From positions 55,007,378 through 55,071,377 of the forward strand of contig NC_057926.1 in assembly GCF_018873765.1 (NCBI RefSeq): a stretch of 64,000 nt of DNA, read 5' to 3'. Positions 1 to 10,986 of this stretch are shown piece by piece. Below the pieces are notes generated by a model. The model was given only the letters and a program-made list of their open reading frames with translations. It did not search any database and was not told the origin of the DNA. Position numbers and translations under genes: made by a program. Every line of letters begins with the position of its first letter. Position 1 is the stretch's first letter. The DNA comes from Telopea speciosissima (Eukaryota; Streptophyta; Magnoliopsida; Proteales; Proteaceae).

Positions 1-1526
1 AGTTAGGGATTGTTAACAATTGCCCAATCGCATAGTCTGTCACGTTGCATGCAATTGCATCGTTCTTTGCTGTCATACAATCGGAGAACGTAGTTTCATT
101 TACCAGCCCTTGAACCTTGATTGCCTGGAAGGTGGCTAAATGGATGTGGAGTGGGTGATTATCTGGGGTCAAGTTGATCACCTCCCAAACCTCGCTGGTA
201 CCGGATCTCGGAGTTTCCGTCACCGGATCCGAGAAGCTTTTCCCATTAATATAGAGATGGGTTGGGTTTTCGGTAGCACTATCATACTCATACAATACGA
301 TATACCTCTTCTGCACTACACCTTCACTTGTTGCTACCGGATAATTCACTAGGCTTTTTGGGATTTTTGAATTATCGGGGCGGGTCGGATTACCCGATGC
401 AATGATGAACTTCATGACGTTTCCGCTCAGCTGGTCTACCGGGCTGCCTGTCGGGTACGGGTAAGGTGCAGTATTGGTTAAGATAGACTCATTGGTTTGA
501 GAAGGTGAGAAGTCAATTACAACATCGGCAATCTCAGCGGGGGCTAGGAGAATACTCTGAGTCTGGACTGGGGAGTTAAGGTATGATGAATCAGATCCTA
601 TTTGGACGAATGGGAGGCCATTGGATAAGGAGAAGTTAAAAGTATCTTGCATTGGCGGCATTGATGATCCTAAAACGATACTTCCTTCGTTGGACCTTAA
701 GATATGGCCAAGCCTTACCGTTAACTATAATGGCATCACCAAAATATTCTGGTTGCCATTGTGGGTGAATGGAGGGGTTATCACCAGTTGAGTTGATGTA
801 GATGGATCCATTTTTGAAGAAGCTTCGATCGATGATCATCAAGTGCCGATCAAACTCTGATCCAGATGGGAGGTTCAAAGGGTTTTCTACTTTTGGATCA
901 CGGATGACGTAAGGCCCAATCAGGCCTGCTAAGAGGTTGACACGTGTTAATCCAAGTGCATGATCATGGTACCATAAGTTACCGGCAGCTTGGACGTTTG
1001 GGTATGTGTAGGTTGCTTGGGTCCATTGAGAGCCGGTATCATTGAAATTGGAGGTGAACCAGGAGAGTGGGTGACCGTCGTCTTGTGGTGGATGGACGCC
1101 ACCATGGAGATGGACAACCGTTGGAACTCCACCATTCTTAGGGATGGCAGTGGTGATGGTGTGGTCCCATGAGAAGATGTGGTTTTGAGGAAGGTGATTC
1201 TCCCATGTCACTGATGTTGGCACCTGTTTCAAGGCCTCGATCACTGGTCCAGGTATGGTTGCCTCCTCTGCCGATGTACCATATGCGAAGACTGTTGTTT
1301 TAGGTAAATCACGGTGGAATTTCTGCATGAGCATGAAAAAACCAAATACTATTAATACGTGATTGATCTTAATTTAACGCATACCATAAGTGGAATTTTT
1401 TCACTATCAAATACAAGCTTCCTTTGTAAAGATGTTGCTCGCTTGTTAAAGACTTGGGTAGAACTCATCCTTAATGTTTAGCCATTAAAGAAAAAGGTTC
1501 CTAAATACCTAGGAAAATTATTTCCT

Positions 1527-1700
1527 CCAGTTCTCTGCCCGGCCTAGTTCTCCAGTGCCTCTAATAAATTTATTTTTTTTTTTGGGGGGGGGGGGGGGGT
1601 TGACTCAACCCAAGCAGTGTTCGGGTAGGGTTAGGGTGGTCATTGCGCCCCCCTCTCGTTAGAGGCACTGGGGAACTAGCCGGGCATGGAACTGGAGGGG
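1527..1700. mobile_element. TIR element in LPR-A intron 1
   Basis: The ends are inverted copies of each other: CCTCCAGTTCTCTGCCCGGC on the left, and on the right a block reading GCCGGGCATGGAACTGGAGG. The middle holds a T-run/G-run and the core TAGGGTGGTCATTGCG. A second copy lies at 40046-40203. No convincing target duplication could be picked, so the superfamily is open. Confidence 0.75.
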
Positions 1701-1934
1701 ATAAAGAATATATAATTCTCTATATCGAACTATTCACATCCGATGTGAGATTATTACTTTGGTCTTCTGCGTGGAACCCCAACAATGCATAAGTACGAGA
1801 ATTCTTGCATCCATCCATAAGCGGTGCATGATGGAATGCAATTCTAGCTCTTTTGCTTTAAATGATTATTAAAATCTAATTTATGATGGATGCAATAAGA
1901 TTATTTCTTTTGAAATCTTTATCACCTAAATTAA

Positions 1935-2085
1935 ACTAGGTGCATGTGCACGTACATGCACGTAAATATGAGAGGCAATCATATGTCCATTTTTGCCATT
2001 TAAAGGGGATGAGGGGTATTTATGAAAACAAAACGGACATGTGGTTGCCTCTCAAATGTACGTACGTGCAAATGATATCCATTTT
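1935..2085. mobile_element. TIR element, GAGAGGCAACCACATG family
   Basis: The left arm has GCACGTACATGCACG, then GAGAGGCAATCATATGTCC; the right arm repeats this inverted (GGACATGTGGTTGCCTCTC, then ACGTACGTGC). Relatives sit at about 44675-44800 (LPR-D intron 1) and 53400-53485 (LPR-E intron 1), with a more distant one at 48945-49108. The same intron is occupied in three paralogues, so part of this may be inherited by gene duplication. Confidence 0.65.
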
Positions 2086-2669
2086 CAACTTCTAGGGGGT
2101 GCCGAGGGGTGGTTTTTGTAAGGATTAGCTAGAAGAGGAAGAATTTATATACCCATGTCTTCTCGAACATGCCTATGGTGAGATTTCCAGGTGCTGGTGA
2201 GCTGCGGTGTTGCATTGAATAACCAGAGAGCTTTGGAATTTGGGGGAGCTCATCAACATACATTTGCAGAGAAGCAGAAACTTGGTGAAGGGTTGCATCA
2301 GTCACCGGAGTTTCCGCAGCGGTTGACGGTACTGGGGTGAGCGCTCCACCACAAATCAGCACGATTAACACTACAAAGATTGATAATAATCTGTTATCCC
2401 CCATTCTTGTAGACTTGAAGTGTTGATTTGTCTGTAAACAGAAAGCCAAAGTAAAACAAGTCAGTTTATGGAATGGATATACGGAAGTCATTAAATTGGG
2501 TTAAGGCACTACTGTGAGAGAGAAGGTCCCTTGTATAAGCACCCTTGTTTCGAATCAAACTAACCTTAATTTGGGAATGAAAATTATCCAGAGAAAAGAA
2601 AAGAATGGATGAGACAAGGCGTGTGGTGAGCAACAAGATTGATGATGAATTGGCCATACTACTCACCCC

Positions 2670-2682
2670 TATATATATATAA
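2670..2682 (-). promoter_or_regulatory. TATA box of LPR-A
   Basis: On the minus strand the sequence reads TATATATATAGGGG about 270 bp upstream of the LPR-A start codon. Equivalent sites lie upstream of LPR-B (10091-10098), LPR-C (38831-38839), LPR-D (45659-45666) and LPR-E (54030-54037), all in alignable flanks. Confidence 0.5.
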
Positions 2683-2964
2683 TCGAGCAATGACTACTAA
2701 TTGCAACATTCCTTGACCACATGCAAAGTCTCCTATTTCAAACCCAAAGCCGCGTGCAGGCGCAATTCAAATTGGCTGCCTAAGCAAGCAATATGGTGGG
2801 TTTTTAGTTGAATCCATCAAACAAATTGGTTTAGTTTGCAACTTCACCAGATTGTCCCTTCCCTTGCGATCATTAGAAATGTTTAAATTAATAAAATGGT
2901 GGAAAGCTAGTAGGGTTACTTTTAAGTAAGTGGAAAAATTTCTACCTTTGTCTTCTCATTCTTC

Positions 2965-3440
2965 TCCGGCCTCCATCTTCTTTACGTGGGTGCGGGAGTG
3001 GGTGTGTGTGGACAAGAGAGGATCCAAATTGTGTTTGGTTTCTTAGGTGACATGACCTAATTAAGAGTCCAATCAATACACTGAATGAAGAGGGTTCATA
3101 AACATACCTTGATTAAGATCAGTTTGAATGCATGGATTCTCTCTTAAATTCTCTTATTAAGGATTTGTATGAACCAAAGAAATTAAGAGCCTTTGTGCTT
3201 TTCTACTTCCCTAGTTGGATCTTTTTTTTCTCTTTCCTAAAAGGTTGTCTGGGTTAAATAAAATTAGGAAGAAAAATGGGGGAAAAGGAGCCCCACTTCA
3301 GCTGTTCTGCACTTTGAAGTTACAGTCCTAGACGCGTATATCTTTACTATTGTTTGTTAAAGCCTAGCTATTCAGCTATTAGTTAATGTATTGACGAACA
3401 CAGTGGGTTAATCTCACTGCCCACCATTTCTAAGGAGCTA
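2965..3440. repeat. Duplicated 5' flank block, pairs with about 47560-48090
   Basis: Blocks such as GGGTGCGGGAGTGGGTGTGT, AAGATCAGTTTGAATGCA and CGCATATATC-like stretches recur in the same order at about 47560-48090, upstream of LPR-D. This marks an old segmental copy that travelled with the oxidase genes. No gene is seen here. The stretch 3440-4420 beyond it is AT-rich, and I see nothing recognisable in it. Confidence 0.6.
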
Positions 3441-4422
3441 AATTACAGTGCCAAAATAATAATAGAGACAGAGATTTATATCTGTTCGTTTATATTAGGG
3501 CATCTTATACCTCAAGCCAATAGTGGATAACTAAATAATATATAAATGTGGAGAAAAAAAAGAGACCCACATATTTTATAAAGAGAGGAGAAAAAAACTG
3601 TGAAAGGCAAGTACACACCTGGAAACATGTATTTCTTTTTCTCATAATATATATGCAGTAACTCTAATCTTAGCAAAGTGTTGAGGGTACAATGTCTTGT
3701 ATTCAGTCGCATACACTTGTGTGCTGATTCCAAAGGGTTGTTAAGAGATCGTAAGACCTGAAAAGCTACATGGGTATTTTGGTAATATGTATCTATGTAG
3801 TGTTTCACTATATATTTATAGCAAGATGATTTTCTCTAAAAGAATCTAAGAGAGATGTGAGGAGGAATGGTTATAATCTATTCTCCATCAATACTGATGC
3901 AGGTCTCATCTCACCGTGGATGAAGTAATTAAACAATCTTGTCAAATCACGTAAATCATTGTATACATTATATGATTGACGTTTACCATTTCAATTATTT
4001 TCTTCGTCAATTTACATTCTTGGTTTTTTTGTTTTTTAACAAGTAATTGGTGGGATAGACTTTCCTCTTTTAATTATTCTTCTCCTTTCTCCACATTGAA
4101 TCAAAATTCTTAAGTTTGGAATTTGCTAGCTTTTTGACTGGCTCTTTTTCCGTCTGAACCATTTGAGAGTCTTATGATCTTGTTTGAAAAGAAAGCTATA
4201 CAGCTGGTTCTAAAGCTATATACCTCTCTTAGGTTGCACGCTATGAAACCGTTCAAGACGTCATTGTAATTAATAAAGATGTTCTTTTTATCATTTTGAT
4301 GTTGGCCTTGAATATCTAGAAGTTTAATTAAATAAAAAATTGCTCCTTTTGGCGTTTGGACCTTTGAAGGCATGAAAGAATCCTATTAATCCATCCAAAT
4401 TTGACTATCTGTTATTATCATC

Positions 4423-4570
4423 TTAATTTGCCTGTCTGTCAATTTTCTCAATTCCTCCAATAAAAGGAGGTGGAGTCCACTTGAACAGTATATTCGGGCA
4501 AGGGGTAAGGTAGTCATTTCTATCCCTCATTAGATGTAATTGAGGAAATTGAGGAGCAGACAAATTGAAC
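4423..4570. mobile_element. Short foldback element
   Basis: Arms are TGTCTGTCAATTTTCTCAATT on the left and the inverted AATTGAGGAAATTGAGGAGCAGACA on the right, each with small gaps. The interior has the core GGGGTAAGGTAGTCATTTC. No target duplication was found. Confidence 0.55.
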
Positions 4571-6086
4571 GGCTAAAGATTCGTGGGTGTAAACCTCCGA
4601 CTTTGATGTTGCAATTCAATCAGCTACCCTTTTTGTTTTTGTTTATGAAAATACTTAGAAGGGATTACATGTTTACACGTGAAAGGTAGGCTCGATCTAA
4701 TCATTACATCTAATTCATAACTAACTCAATATTATATTTCAACATGTGTCTAAACATCCATGGAGGAAGGTTTTAAATTCCATTTTATTCTTAGAATGGA
4801 GATTTTTAAAGGGTTATTTTGGGATCTATTTCTTGGTCTTTTATGCATACGTTTAAGTTAACTAATTGTGTGGTGAATATCTTGGTTAACAAAGCCATTT
4901 TTGAAATATTCAGGTCATATCGCACTTTTGGTTTTTTAAGTTTTAATTGGTTTTTTATTGCTGATGGCAATGTCGTAGGTGAGGGATGTAGTCAATTTAG
5001 ATTTGAGGTGGATGTTGATGGTTATGCCGAAGGTCATCCCGTAGATGTGTCTTCCTTATATTGTATTGGTTTGGGTTCACTTAGACTTTATCTTTGTAAA
5101 ATTTTCATATTAATATATCTTTTGTTGATCTTTAGAAATTTTTTTTTTTAACAATTATTTTTAGGAGAAAGTTTTCCTTCACCATAACATCCTCGGGTTC
5201 ACAAACCTATATAGGATTTTAACATGTTTCGCAAAATGCCATTCTCAATACTCTCCCGCAAGCATCTGAAGACCCATGATGAATGAATTCCTATTCACCA
5301 TATGGCTAAGGAAAACCCAGTCCAATTTTTTGAGTCAGCTTAAAAGGGTTTTATTTAAAAGTGAATGGCAGTTATGCCAATTTTTTTTAGGAATTTTATC
5401 CTCTCAAGGGGCAGTGTACTGACCCGACGTTCTTAGAGTTTTAATCCTGTCAACTGCAATGATCACCATTGGATGCACTTTAAATGTGCAGTAAAAATCC
5501 TTTTTTTTTTTTTTTTTTTGTTATTCAATATATTGTTGCCCTTAGATGTTATCAAAAAGCCAAACACCAAGAAGCTTTTTAAGAACCAAATACACATTAC
5601 ATTTTTAATGCTCACACCTGCTTCAACGTACTAGATGATATTCAACTTAATTTTTGAGCACCTCCATTTTTCCAATTAACAGATTTCATTCTTCCAATAG
5701 CTGAAATGTGTGGAGAAATTATTTAGAGTTGGACGAGAGCTATAGAAAGAACCAACGCTTTTCTATTTTGCAAGCACATTGTTAGGTGTCAAATTAAACC
5801 TGGTGAGGGGTTAAGAGGGATCCACATGAACCTAGTGTGAAGACACTGTTCTTGGATTGATTCAGATGGCCAAGTTTTGTTCATTCAGATGTTGTCTGGG
5901 GTGCCTAAGAAAGACCGAGATATTGGTTCCTTTGAATAGAAATTTTATCTTTGGAATTAGTTGATTGTTTTAAGTTTTCTGCTAATGGCAATGCCAAAGG
6001 TGGAAGTTTAAAGATTTTAGTTAGTTTTTGCATTGTCTTAAAGTCTCTGCTGATGGCAATGCCGAATGTGGAGTTTCAGGTCAAGA
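4571..6086. other. Intergenic stretch without a gene
   Basis: AT-rich DNA with no coding signal. It holds remnants of a TATCCTCTCAA-type TIR element at about 5395-5500 (related to 38030-38285 and 41525-41690) and several copies of a motif like TGATGGCAATGCCGAAGGTG at about 4960, 5030, 5985 and 6050. A T-run sits at about 5502-5519. Confidence 0.4.
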
Positions 6087-6095
6087 TTTAGCATT

Positions 6096-6251
6096 GGGGA
6101 AAGTTTTCGTACACGACCGTATGCATGCACGGTTGTGTCCCCTCTCACAAAGAGTTGGAAAAGTCATAAACCCCCACCCATTAATTAATGCCATGAAACT
6201 CCCATCCTCTCACATGCATGGCTTACACAGCCATGTATGAAAACTTTCCGC
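6096..6251. mobile_element. Mutator-like MITE with 9-bp target duplication
   Basis: The element is flanked by TTTAGCATT at 6087-6095 and 6252-6260. Its ends are inverted: GGGGAAAGTTTTCGTACACG against the reverse of CATGTATGAAAACTTTCCGC. A 9-bp duplication with TIRs is the Mutator pattern. It is 156 bp, too short to code. Confidence 0.85.
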
Positions 6252-6522
6252 TTTAGCATTTATACTCTTGTATCTTATTATCTGGGTATGCGTGGATTCT
6301 GGTATTTATATTATTATAATCATTTATTGACCGTATGTATACATGCAAATATATTATAAGAAAACAAATGCAGCCCTAATAAAATAACTCGTTAGATTAT
6401 TAGGGCTGCCAACCGATGCATTCTTTTCTTCTTCTTTCTTCATTTTTTTTTAATTATTTTCAAATTTTTTTGGTCATGTGCCTTAACCTACGTGAGGTTT
6501 TCATGTAAGTTGCTTGCTATGG

Positions 6523-6706
6523 GGATCCAGATCCTCTACGGTGCGCTGCCCGTAGCGGCTGTCTGGCCTGATTGAGCCACGCGTGCAAAAATCGTCTTAC
6601 CCCTGCCCAAACACCTTGCCGAGCGGGGTAAGGCGATCATTGCGTGCACGGCCCAATCTGCCCCGCATAGGCCGCTACGGAGTTGCGCCGTAGACGATCT
6701 GAATTG
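6523..6706. mobile_element. Mutator-like MITE with 9-bp target duplication
   Basis: TTGCTATGG flanks the element at 6514-6522 and 6707-6715. The ends are inverted: GGATCCAGATCCTCTACGG on the left, and CCGTAGACGATCTGAATTG on the right. The interior holds GGGGTAAGGCGATCATTGCG and its partial inverse. Related copies are at about 8880-9012 and 53251-53398. Confidence 0.88.
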
Positions 6707-6781
6707 TTGCTATGGAGGATTTAGGTTAATAGAAAACCTACTATGGAGGGCACATGCCGGGATGTGTCTGGCACAGCCCAG

Positions 6782-7217
6782 TAGGGCTGTAAATGAATAA
6801 CCGAAAATTCAAATTCGATCTGTATCCATATCCGTTTAGGGGCATCCGTATTCGATTAGAGATATCTGGAAAAAAAATCCAAATACTCCGATAAAAATCC
6901 GAATCCGAATACTTAATTATAAAAAATTAAGTAAATAACGATCTTGAGGGTTTTTGAAGATTCAACAGGTTCTAGAATATGAGGAAAAGAGAACCATGAT
7001 CTAAAACTATAGATTGAGAGTGAATTGAATCCACTAGGGGGAGGAAGGTTCGGGTTACACAAGGCAGAGGTGTAAACGGATGGTCGAAAATCCGAATTCG
7101 ATCCGCATCCGAATCCATCCAAATCCGTTTAGAGGTATCCGTATTCGATCAAAAAATATCCGAATCCGATTACATCTGATCCGTATCCAAGCCGAATCCG
7201 ATCCGTTTATAGGCCTA
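6782..7217. mobile_element. hAT-like MITE with 8-bp target duplication
   Basis: CAGCCCAG flanks the element at 6774-6781 and 7218-7225. It starts TAGGGCTGTAAATG and ends GTTTATAGGCCTA, giving short TIRs. The interior is rich in ATCCGAATCCG-type words at both ends, with about 180 bp of unrelated sequence between. Its relatives at 12663 and 47106 are shorter. Confidence 0.82.
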
Positions 7218-7225
7218 CAGCCCAG

Positions 7226-8105
7226 CCATCGGATGCCTCATTGGACACTCATTGGGTGATGCCCTCCAAGGAGAGCAGCCCAATCTAACATTCTTAGAGA
7301 GAAGTTGAGTTTTCCAACGAATGGGAGGCGATTGGATGAAAGTTACTATTAGAGAATGATCAAGTGGACAGTAATTGCACAAAATGTGAAAGCCAACTAA
7401 AGTCTTGCTTACGTTCTCTGTTTCACATATAAGTGATGCAATGAAGATGCTTACCGCCCATCGTCATGCCTTTAACACACTCGTATTAAGGGTATCTTGT
7501 ATTACAATACAAGTTCTATTCAGAGCACTCATAGGATGCTATCAAGAAAAGCAGGCAAGGAGACTACAACAGGGGTTGCAAGGGGCATTGGAGATGGTAT
7601 ACGTAGAGCTACAAATTTGGATAGATGGCGTGGTGTTGGGACTTATTCTAATGTTTATTAAATATTGTTGGGGTTGGTGGTGTCTTTTATTTTGCGGGTC
7701 TTTACAATTACTATCGGATATGTATTTATAATTGGGTAAGGTTTTGGGTTCATTAATATATGTACCGCTTTGGGATTTTTGGATTCCTTACAAATTGTCT
7801 CCGTTGAAAAAATCTAAACACAAGTACTGAGAAATCACAGTCTGAGGTGGAAAGTAGTGTAGAGAGTTTTTTTGAATTAACAAGAAATTTCTAATTCTCT
7901 TGGGTGAATGTAAGCATTCATGTGAAGGAAAATCATTATATGGATGATTTTAGGGTTTTTGGATTCTCTACAAATTGTCTATGTTGGAAGAACCTAAACA
8001 CATGTAAAGGGAAATCACATTGTACGTGAGGTGGAAAGTGGTCTAGAATTTTTCTCTGAATTAGTGAACAATCTCTGATTCTCTTAGGGGAATATAAGCA
8101 TTTAT
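7226..8105. repeat. Intergenic DNA with a direct tandem duplication
   Basis: Two diverged copies of a block of about 145 bp lie at about 7780-7925 and 7965-8105. Shared anchors are TTACAAATTGTCT/CTACAAATTGTCT, GAGGTGGAAAGT and TCTAATTCTCTTGGG/TCTGATTCTCTTAGG. No gene was found; the stretch 7226-7780 shows nothing recognisable. Confidence 0.5.
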
Positions 8106-8737
8106 GTCGAACCACGTTAAATTCCTCATGTTATATGTAGTTATATGCTTGAGTTCTTCCTTGTAATTGCACAATCGTCTCCAATAAAAGTGTCAAAAAC
8201 TTTACCTTTGTTGAAGTCTTCGGATATTCAGATGACGGATGGGATGTTTTAAAACTTGAAAACTCCACTCCAAATTCTTTTTGTTGAGTGGATTTATATA
8301 AAACAAGGATCAATTGCGGCTGGGTTTACCCAAGGCCCAATCAATTGGGCCCTAAAATCGTCCTAAGTTCCTATATCAGGCCTTACCCTGAAACATTTAT
8401 ATATAAGCTGGGCTAGCTTGGTTGATGTCTACCCAGACTAAGACTTACCCAGGCCCAGTCCAAGCTTGGACCATAAACAATCCATTTTTAGAGAGAGAGA
8501 GAGAGAAGGGCGTATAACAATTAATAGATATTTTATTTTTTGGTAAAACAATTAATACATATTAAAGAATGAAAAGTATAACATACGTTAATTGTTGGAA
8601 TGTATTCCAAGTCAATTGCGTATTCTTGGGTGAGAATGCGAAATCAATCTAGAATGCATACCAAACACGGCCTAACTTTGGCTGCCTTATTCAATTTTGA
8701 GAAAGAAATTTTATTAGGACAGAGCTTCGGATGCTTT
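8106..8737. other. Downstream flank of LPR-B, related to 49450-49930
   Basis: Blocks such as ATGTTTTAAAACT, CCAGGCCCAGTCCAAGCTTG and a GAATGCATACCAAA-like word occur here and at about 49450-49930, downstream of LPR-E. No coding signal was found. I read it as part of the duplicated oxidase unit. Confidence 0.45.
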
Positions 8738-9298
8738 TCAAAGAACCATCTTCAATGGTCATATCATCTGGTTATCTTCATGGTCTAAAATCTGCATGTA
8801 TGAAAAAACAAAACAATTCAATCAAGAGATCTATGTGTTTAAGAGTACAAATTCATATATAAGTAACCCCTATATGAAGAGGATCCAGATCCTCTATCGT
8901 ATGTTGCCAGAACGGTCTGAGCGGTGCATGAGCTGCACGTGCAAAGACCGCCTTACCCCCACGCTGGGCGACAAGCCGCTACGGGCACCTGCGCCGTAGA
9001 GGATCTGAATTGCTAAGATGATTAGAAAGACTCACATGACAATGGTAGACATATCCAGGTGCAGCAGTAGCATTGAAAGGATATGTTGCATTAGTCTCCA
9101 CCATATTAAATCTGACTATCGTAGTAGTTTGATATCCAGGTACTATCTTCACTACATTCTTCCATGTCTTCTCATTGTTAGGGATATTTAGCAATTCCCC
9201 ACTTAAATGGGCTGTCACGTTACACCCAATTGCATCATTCTTCTGTGTCATCATACAATTTTTAAATGAATTAAGATCCACCAATTCCTGCACCCTCA
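8738..9298 (-). pseudogene. LPR-B: remnant of an LPR1-type multicopper oxidase
   Basis: Only the 3' part survives. Exon 3-like sequence lies at 8738-8791 and the last 263 nt of exon 2 at 9036-9298, encoding VQELVDLN through GYVYHCH with the T1 copper cysteine. Exon 3 keeps ILDHEDNQM but has TGA where the paralogues have CGA (arginine), seven codons before the normal stop. The rest of exon 2 and exon 1 are gone; Copia-derived sequence abuts the break at about 9299. The promoter flank survives further right at 9936-10543. Intron 2 (8792-9035) holds a Mutator-like MITE. It cannot make a working oxidase. Confidence 0.88.
8880..9012. mobile_element. MITE related to the 6523 family, in LPR-B intron 2
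   Basis: It begins GGATCCAGATCCTCTATCG and ends GCCGTAGAGGATCTGAATTG, inverted ends shared with 6523-6706. The interior has AGACCGCCTTACCCCC, the inverse of the recurrent core. No exact target duplication is visible, which suits an older insertion. Confidence 0.7.
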
Positions 9299-9935
9299 GC
9301 TCTACTTGCCACGCCAACTGCCACATTTGACTCTACCTGGTATCCTGATTCAGGTGCAACACATCACCTGACTGCTGATTTAGAAAATATGAATGTCAAC
9401 ACTCCTTATACTGGTTTCGATCAAGTTAGAGTGGGTAATGGAGTAGGTTTGCCCATACATCATACTGGAACTTCTATATTTTCTACTCCTCCTCATTCTT
9501 TTACCGCCCACAGGTTGGTTTCCCTAACCCTTCTCCCTAACCTTTTCCCAACACCGCCACACCATCCGCCCACCACACATACCCCAACCCGACAACCCAC
9601 TTCCCCTCTTATCCTCATCCTAACCCGCCACTTCTACCCACTCCCCATCCATCCACTGTTTTACCTTGGTACCCTGATACTGGTGCATTTCACCATGTAA
9701 CTGTTTTTCTCGGATTATTATCACATGTGACATGGATCAAACTATCTATAGTAACACAACTGGTTGGTCATCACATGCGGATTATACACGCTCTATTTTA
9801 GTCATCTAATATTGGTTTCCCATTCTTTGTATCACCCAATATTGGGTTACCTTGTTTAAATCTAATTGTATGTCATGTATATATATATCCCTTTTGGGAC
9901 TATGAATAAATTGAAGATCATTATTCACTCTAACA
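9299..9935 (+). mobile_element. Ty1/Copia fragment (fossil)
   Basis: A protease-region signature (DSGATHHLTADLENM, then DQVRVGNGVGLPIHH) is readable near the left end. The right end looks like an LTR terminus (TATATATATCCCTTTTGGG, then ATGAATAAA and a terminal TCTAACA). The piece is much shorter than a full Copia element and is broken. It joins the LPR-B exon 2 remnant directly on the left and the LPR promoter block on the right, so its arrival or later loss removed most of LPR-B. Confidence 0.7.
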
Positions 9936-10555
9936 AGAGAGAAGGTGGTAGTGTAATATAGTATAAACAACCGTGTTTCGAATCAAACTAACCTTTAATT
10001 TGGGAATAAAAATTATCCAGAGAAATAATGGATGAGACAAGGCGTGTGGTGAGCACAAGAATGATGATGTATTGGCCGTACTATTCAGCCTATTTATACT
10101 ATTCAAGGGCCCATAGGTCAACAAAAAAAAAAAAAGATTTAATTAAAATTTTTTTTAATAGAAAGAGGCTGCTTTGTTTAATCATGGTGTAAAATACATG
10201 GAAGGAGTATTAAGTATTAACAAACTCCGCAGTCCATGGAATGGAAATGGACTATACTGTCGTATACGTAACCGACAGAGACCTCGTTGCCAGAGAATCA
10301 ACAAATCTATTTTCCTCCCTTAAAACATAAGAAAAAAATACATGAAGATAATTGATAATTTCACATATGGTGATCACATCATGCATGTTTACTTGAACAC
10401 ATGAAATATCCTAACTAGCTATTTCAAACCCAAAGACGTGTGGGGGCGATTTTAGTTGAATCCATCTAACAAATTGAAACTTTAATTAAATTTTTTTTAA
10501 TATGCAACTGCACCAGATTGTCCCTTGCTTTGCAATCATTAGAAATGTTTAAATT
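9936..10555 (-). promoter_or_regulatory. Orphan promoter block of LPR-B
   Basis: This aligns closely, by eye, with the region upstream of LPR-E at about 53880-54420: GAGAAGGTGGTAGTGTAATA, the TTTCGAATCAAACTAACC donor region of the 5' UTR intron, the TATA box (10091-10098) and AGGGCCCATAGGTCAAC. There is no oxidase coding sequence left next to it. Whether it still drives transcription cannot be judged from sequence. Confidence 0.65.
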
Positions 10556-10819
10556 GTCTAATCAAGTGGCTGATCATCTTTCCAAGTTGAAGTCATCTAT
10601 TGGCTGGGAGGAATTCTCTTTTGAGTCTTTGCCCTCGAAGATCCAAGCCTGTATAGTTAGGGATCTCAGGGGATGCAGACATGCTCGTCTAACATGTAAT
10701 TAAGAGATCTCTTTTTGTTTTGTGAGGGCCTGTTGTTTTGGCCTTCTGTTTTTTTTTTTATTCTCTCTTTCCCTCTTTGATATTTTATTTAATATAAAGC
10801 TTTCCTTTTCCAGAAAAAA
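10556..10819 (+). mobile_element. 5'-truncated L1 LINE insertion with 13-bp target duplication
   Basis: AAATGTTTAAATT occurs at 10543-10555 and again at 10820-10832, right after the A-tail. Between them is the end of a plant L1 ORF2 (VADHLSKLKSS, the C-terminal tail after RNase H), a stop, a 3' UTR of about 120 bp and the A-run. The intact pre-insertion site is visible in the LPR-A flank at about 2880-2892. The insertion postdates the duplication that made this flank. Confidence 0.88.
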
Positions 10820-10986
10820 AAATGTTTAAATTAATAAAATTATGAACAACTAAGGTCAGTCCATTGAATTACAATGTTTGGAAAGAGTGGAAGGCTAGAG
10901 TTACTTTTAAGTAAGTGGAAAGCATGGATCTCTTAAATTCAATTATTATGGAGGGGAAATTTTCATCAACACCCCTTCTGTTGGAC

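Larger units (their letters stand above)
1..2404 (-). pseudogene. LPR1-like: LPR-A: LPR1-type multicopper oxidase, 3' end outside window, frameshifted
   Basis: Exon 1 is 2153-2404 (84 codons) and exon 2 is 1322 down to the window edge; exon 3 must lie to the left. The product resembles Arabidopsis LPR1/LPR2, secreted multicopper ferroxidases. Exon 1 encodes a hydrophobic signal peptide starting at the ATG at 2402-2404, then the [10 protein letters not shown] block. Exon 2 starts KFHRDLP and holds HLHGG and WYHDHALG copper motifs. Compared with LPR-C, D and E there is one extra A in the run at 638-641, which makes an in-frame TAA at 636-638 after about 312 codons; beyond it the original frame stays open to the window edge. 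So it is either a very recent pseudogene or a homopolymer error. It is closest to LPR-E by eye, including flanks. Intron 1 (1323-2152) carries two TIR elements. A 5' UTR intron at about 2432-2564 is inferred from the splice signals. Confidence 0.85.

Noticed and set aside
4819-5151. 110-codon open frame on the plus strand
   Set aside because: Low-complexity, AT-rich, no recognisable domain and no splice context; likely chance.
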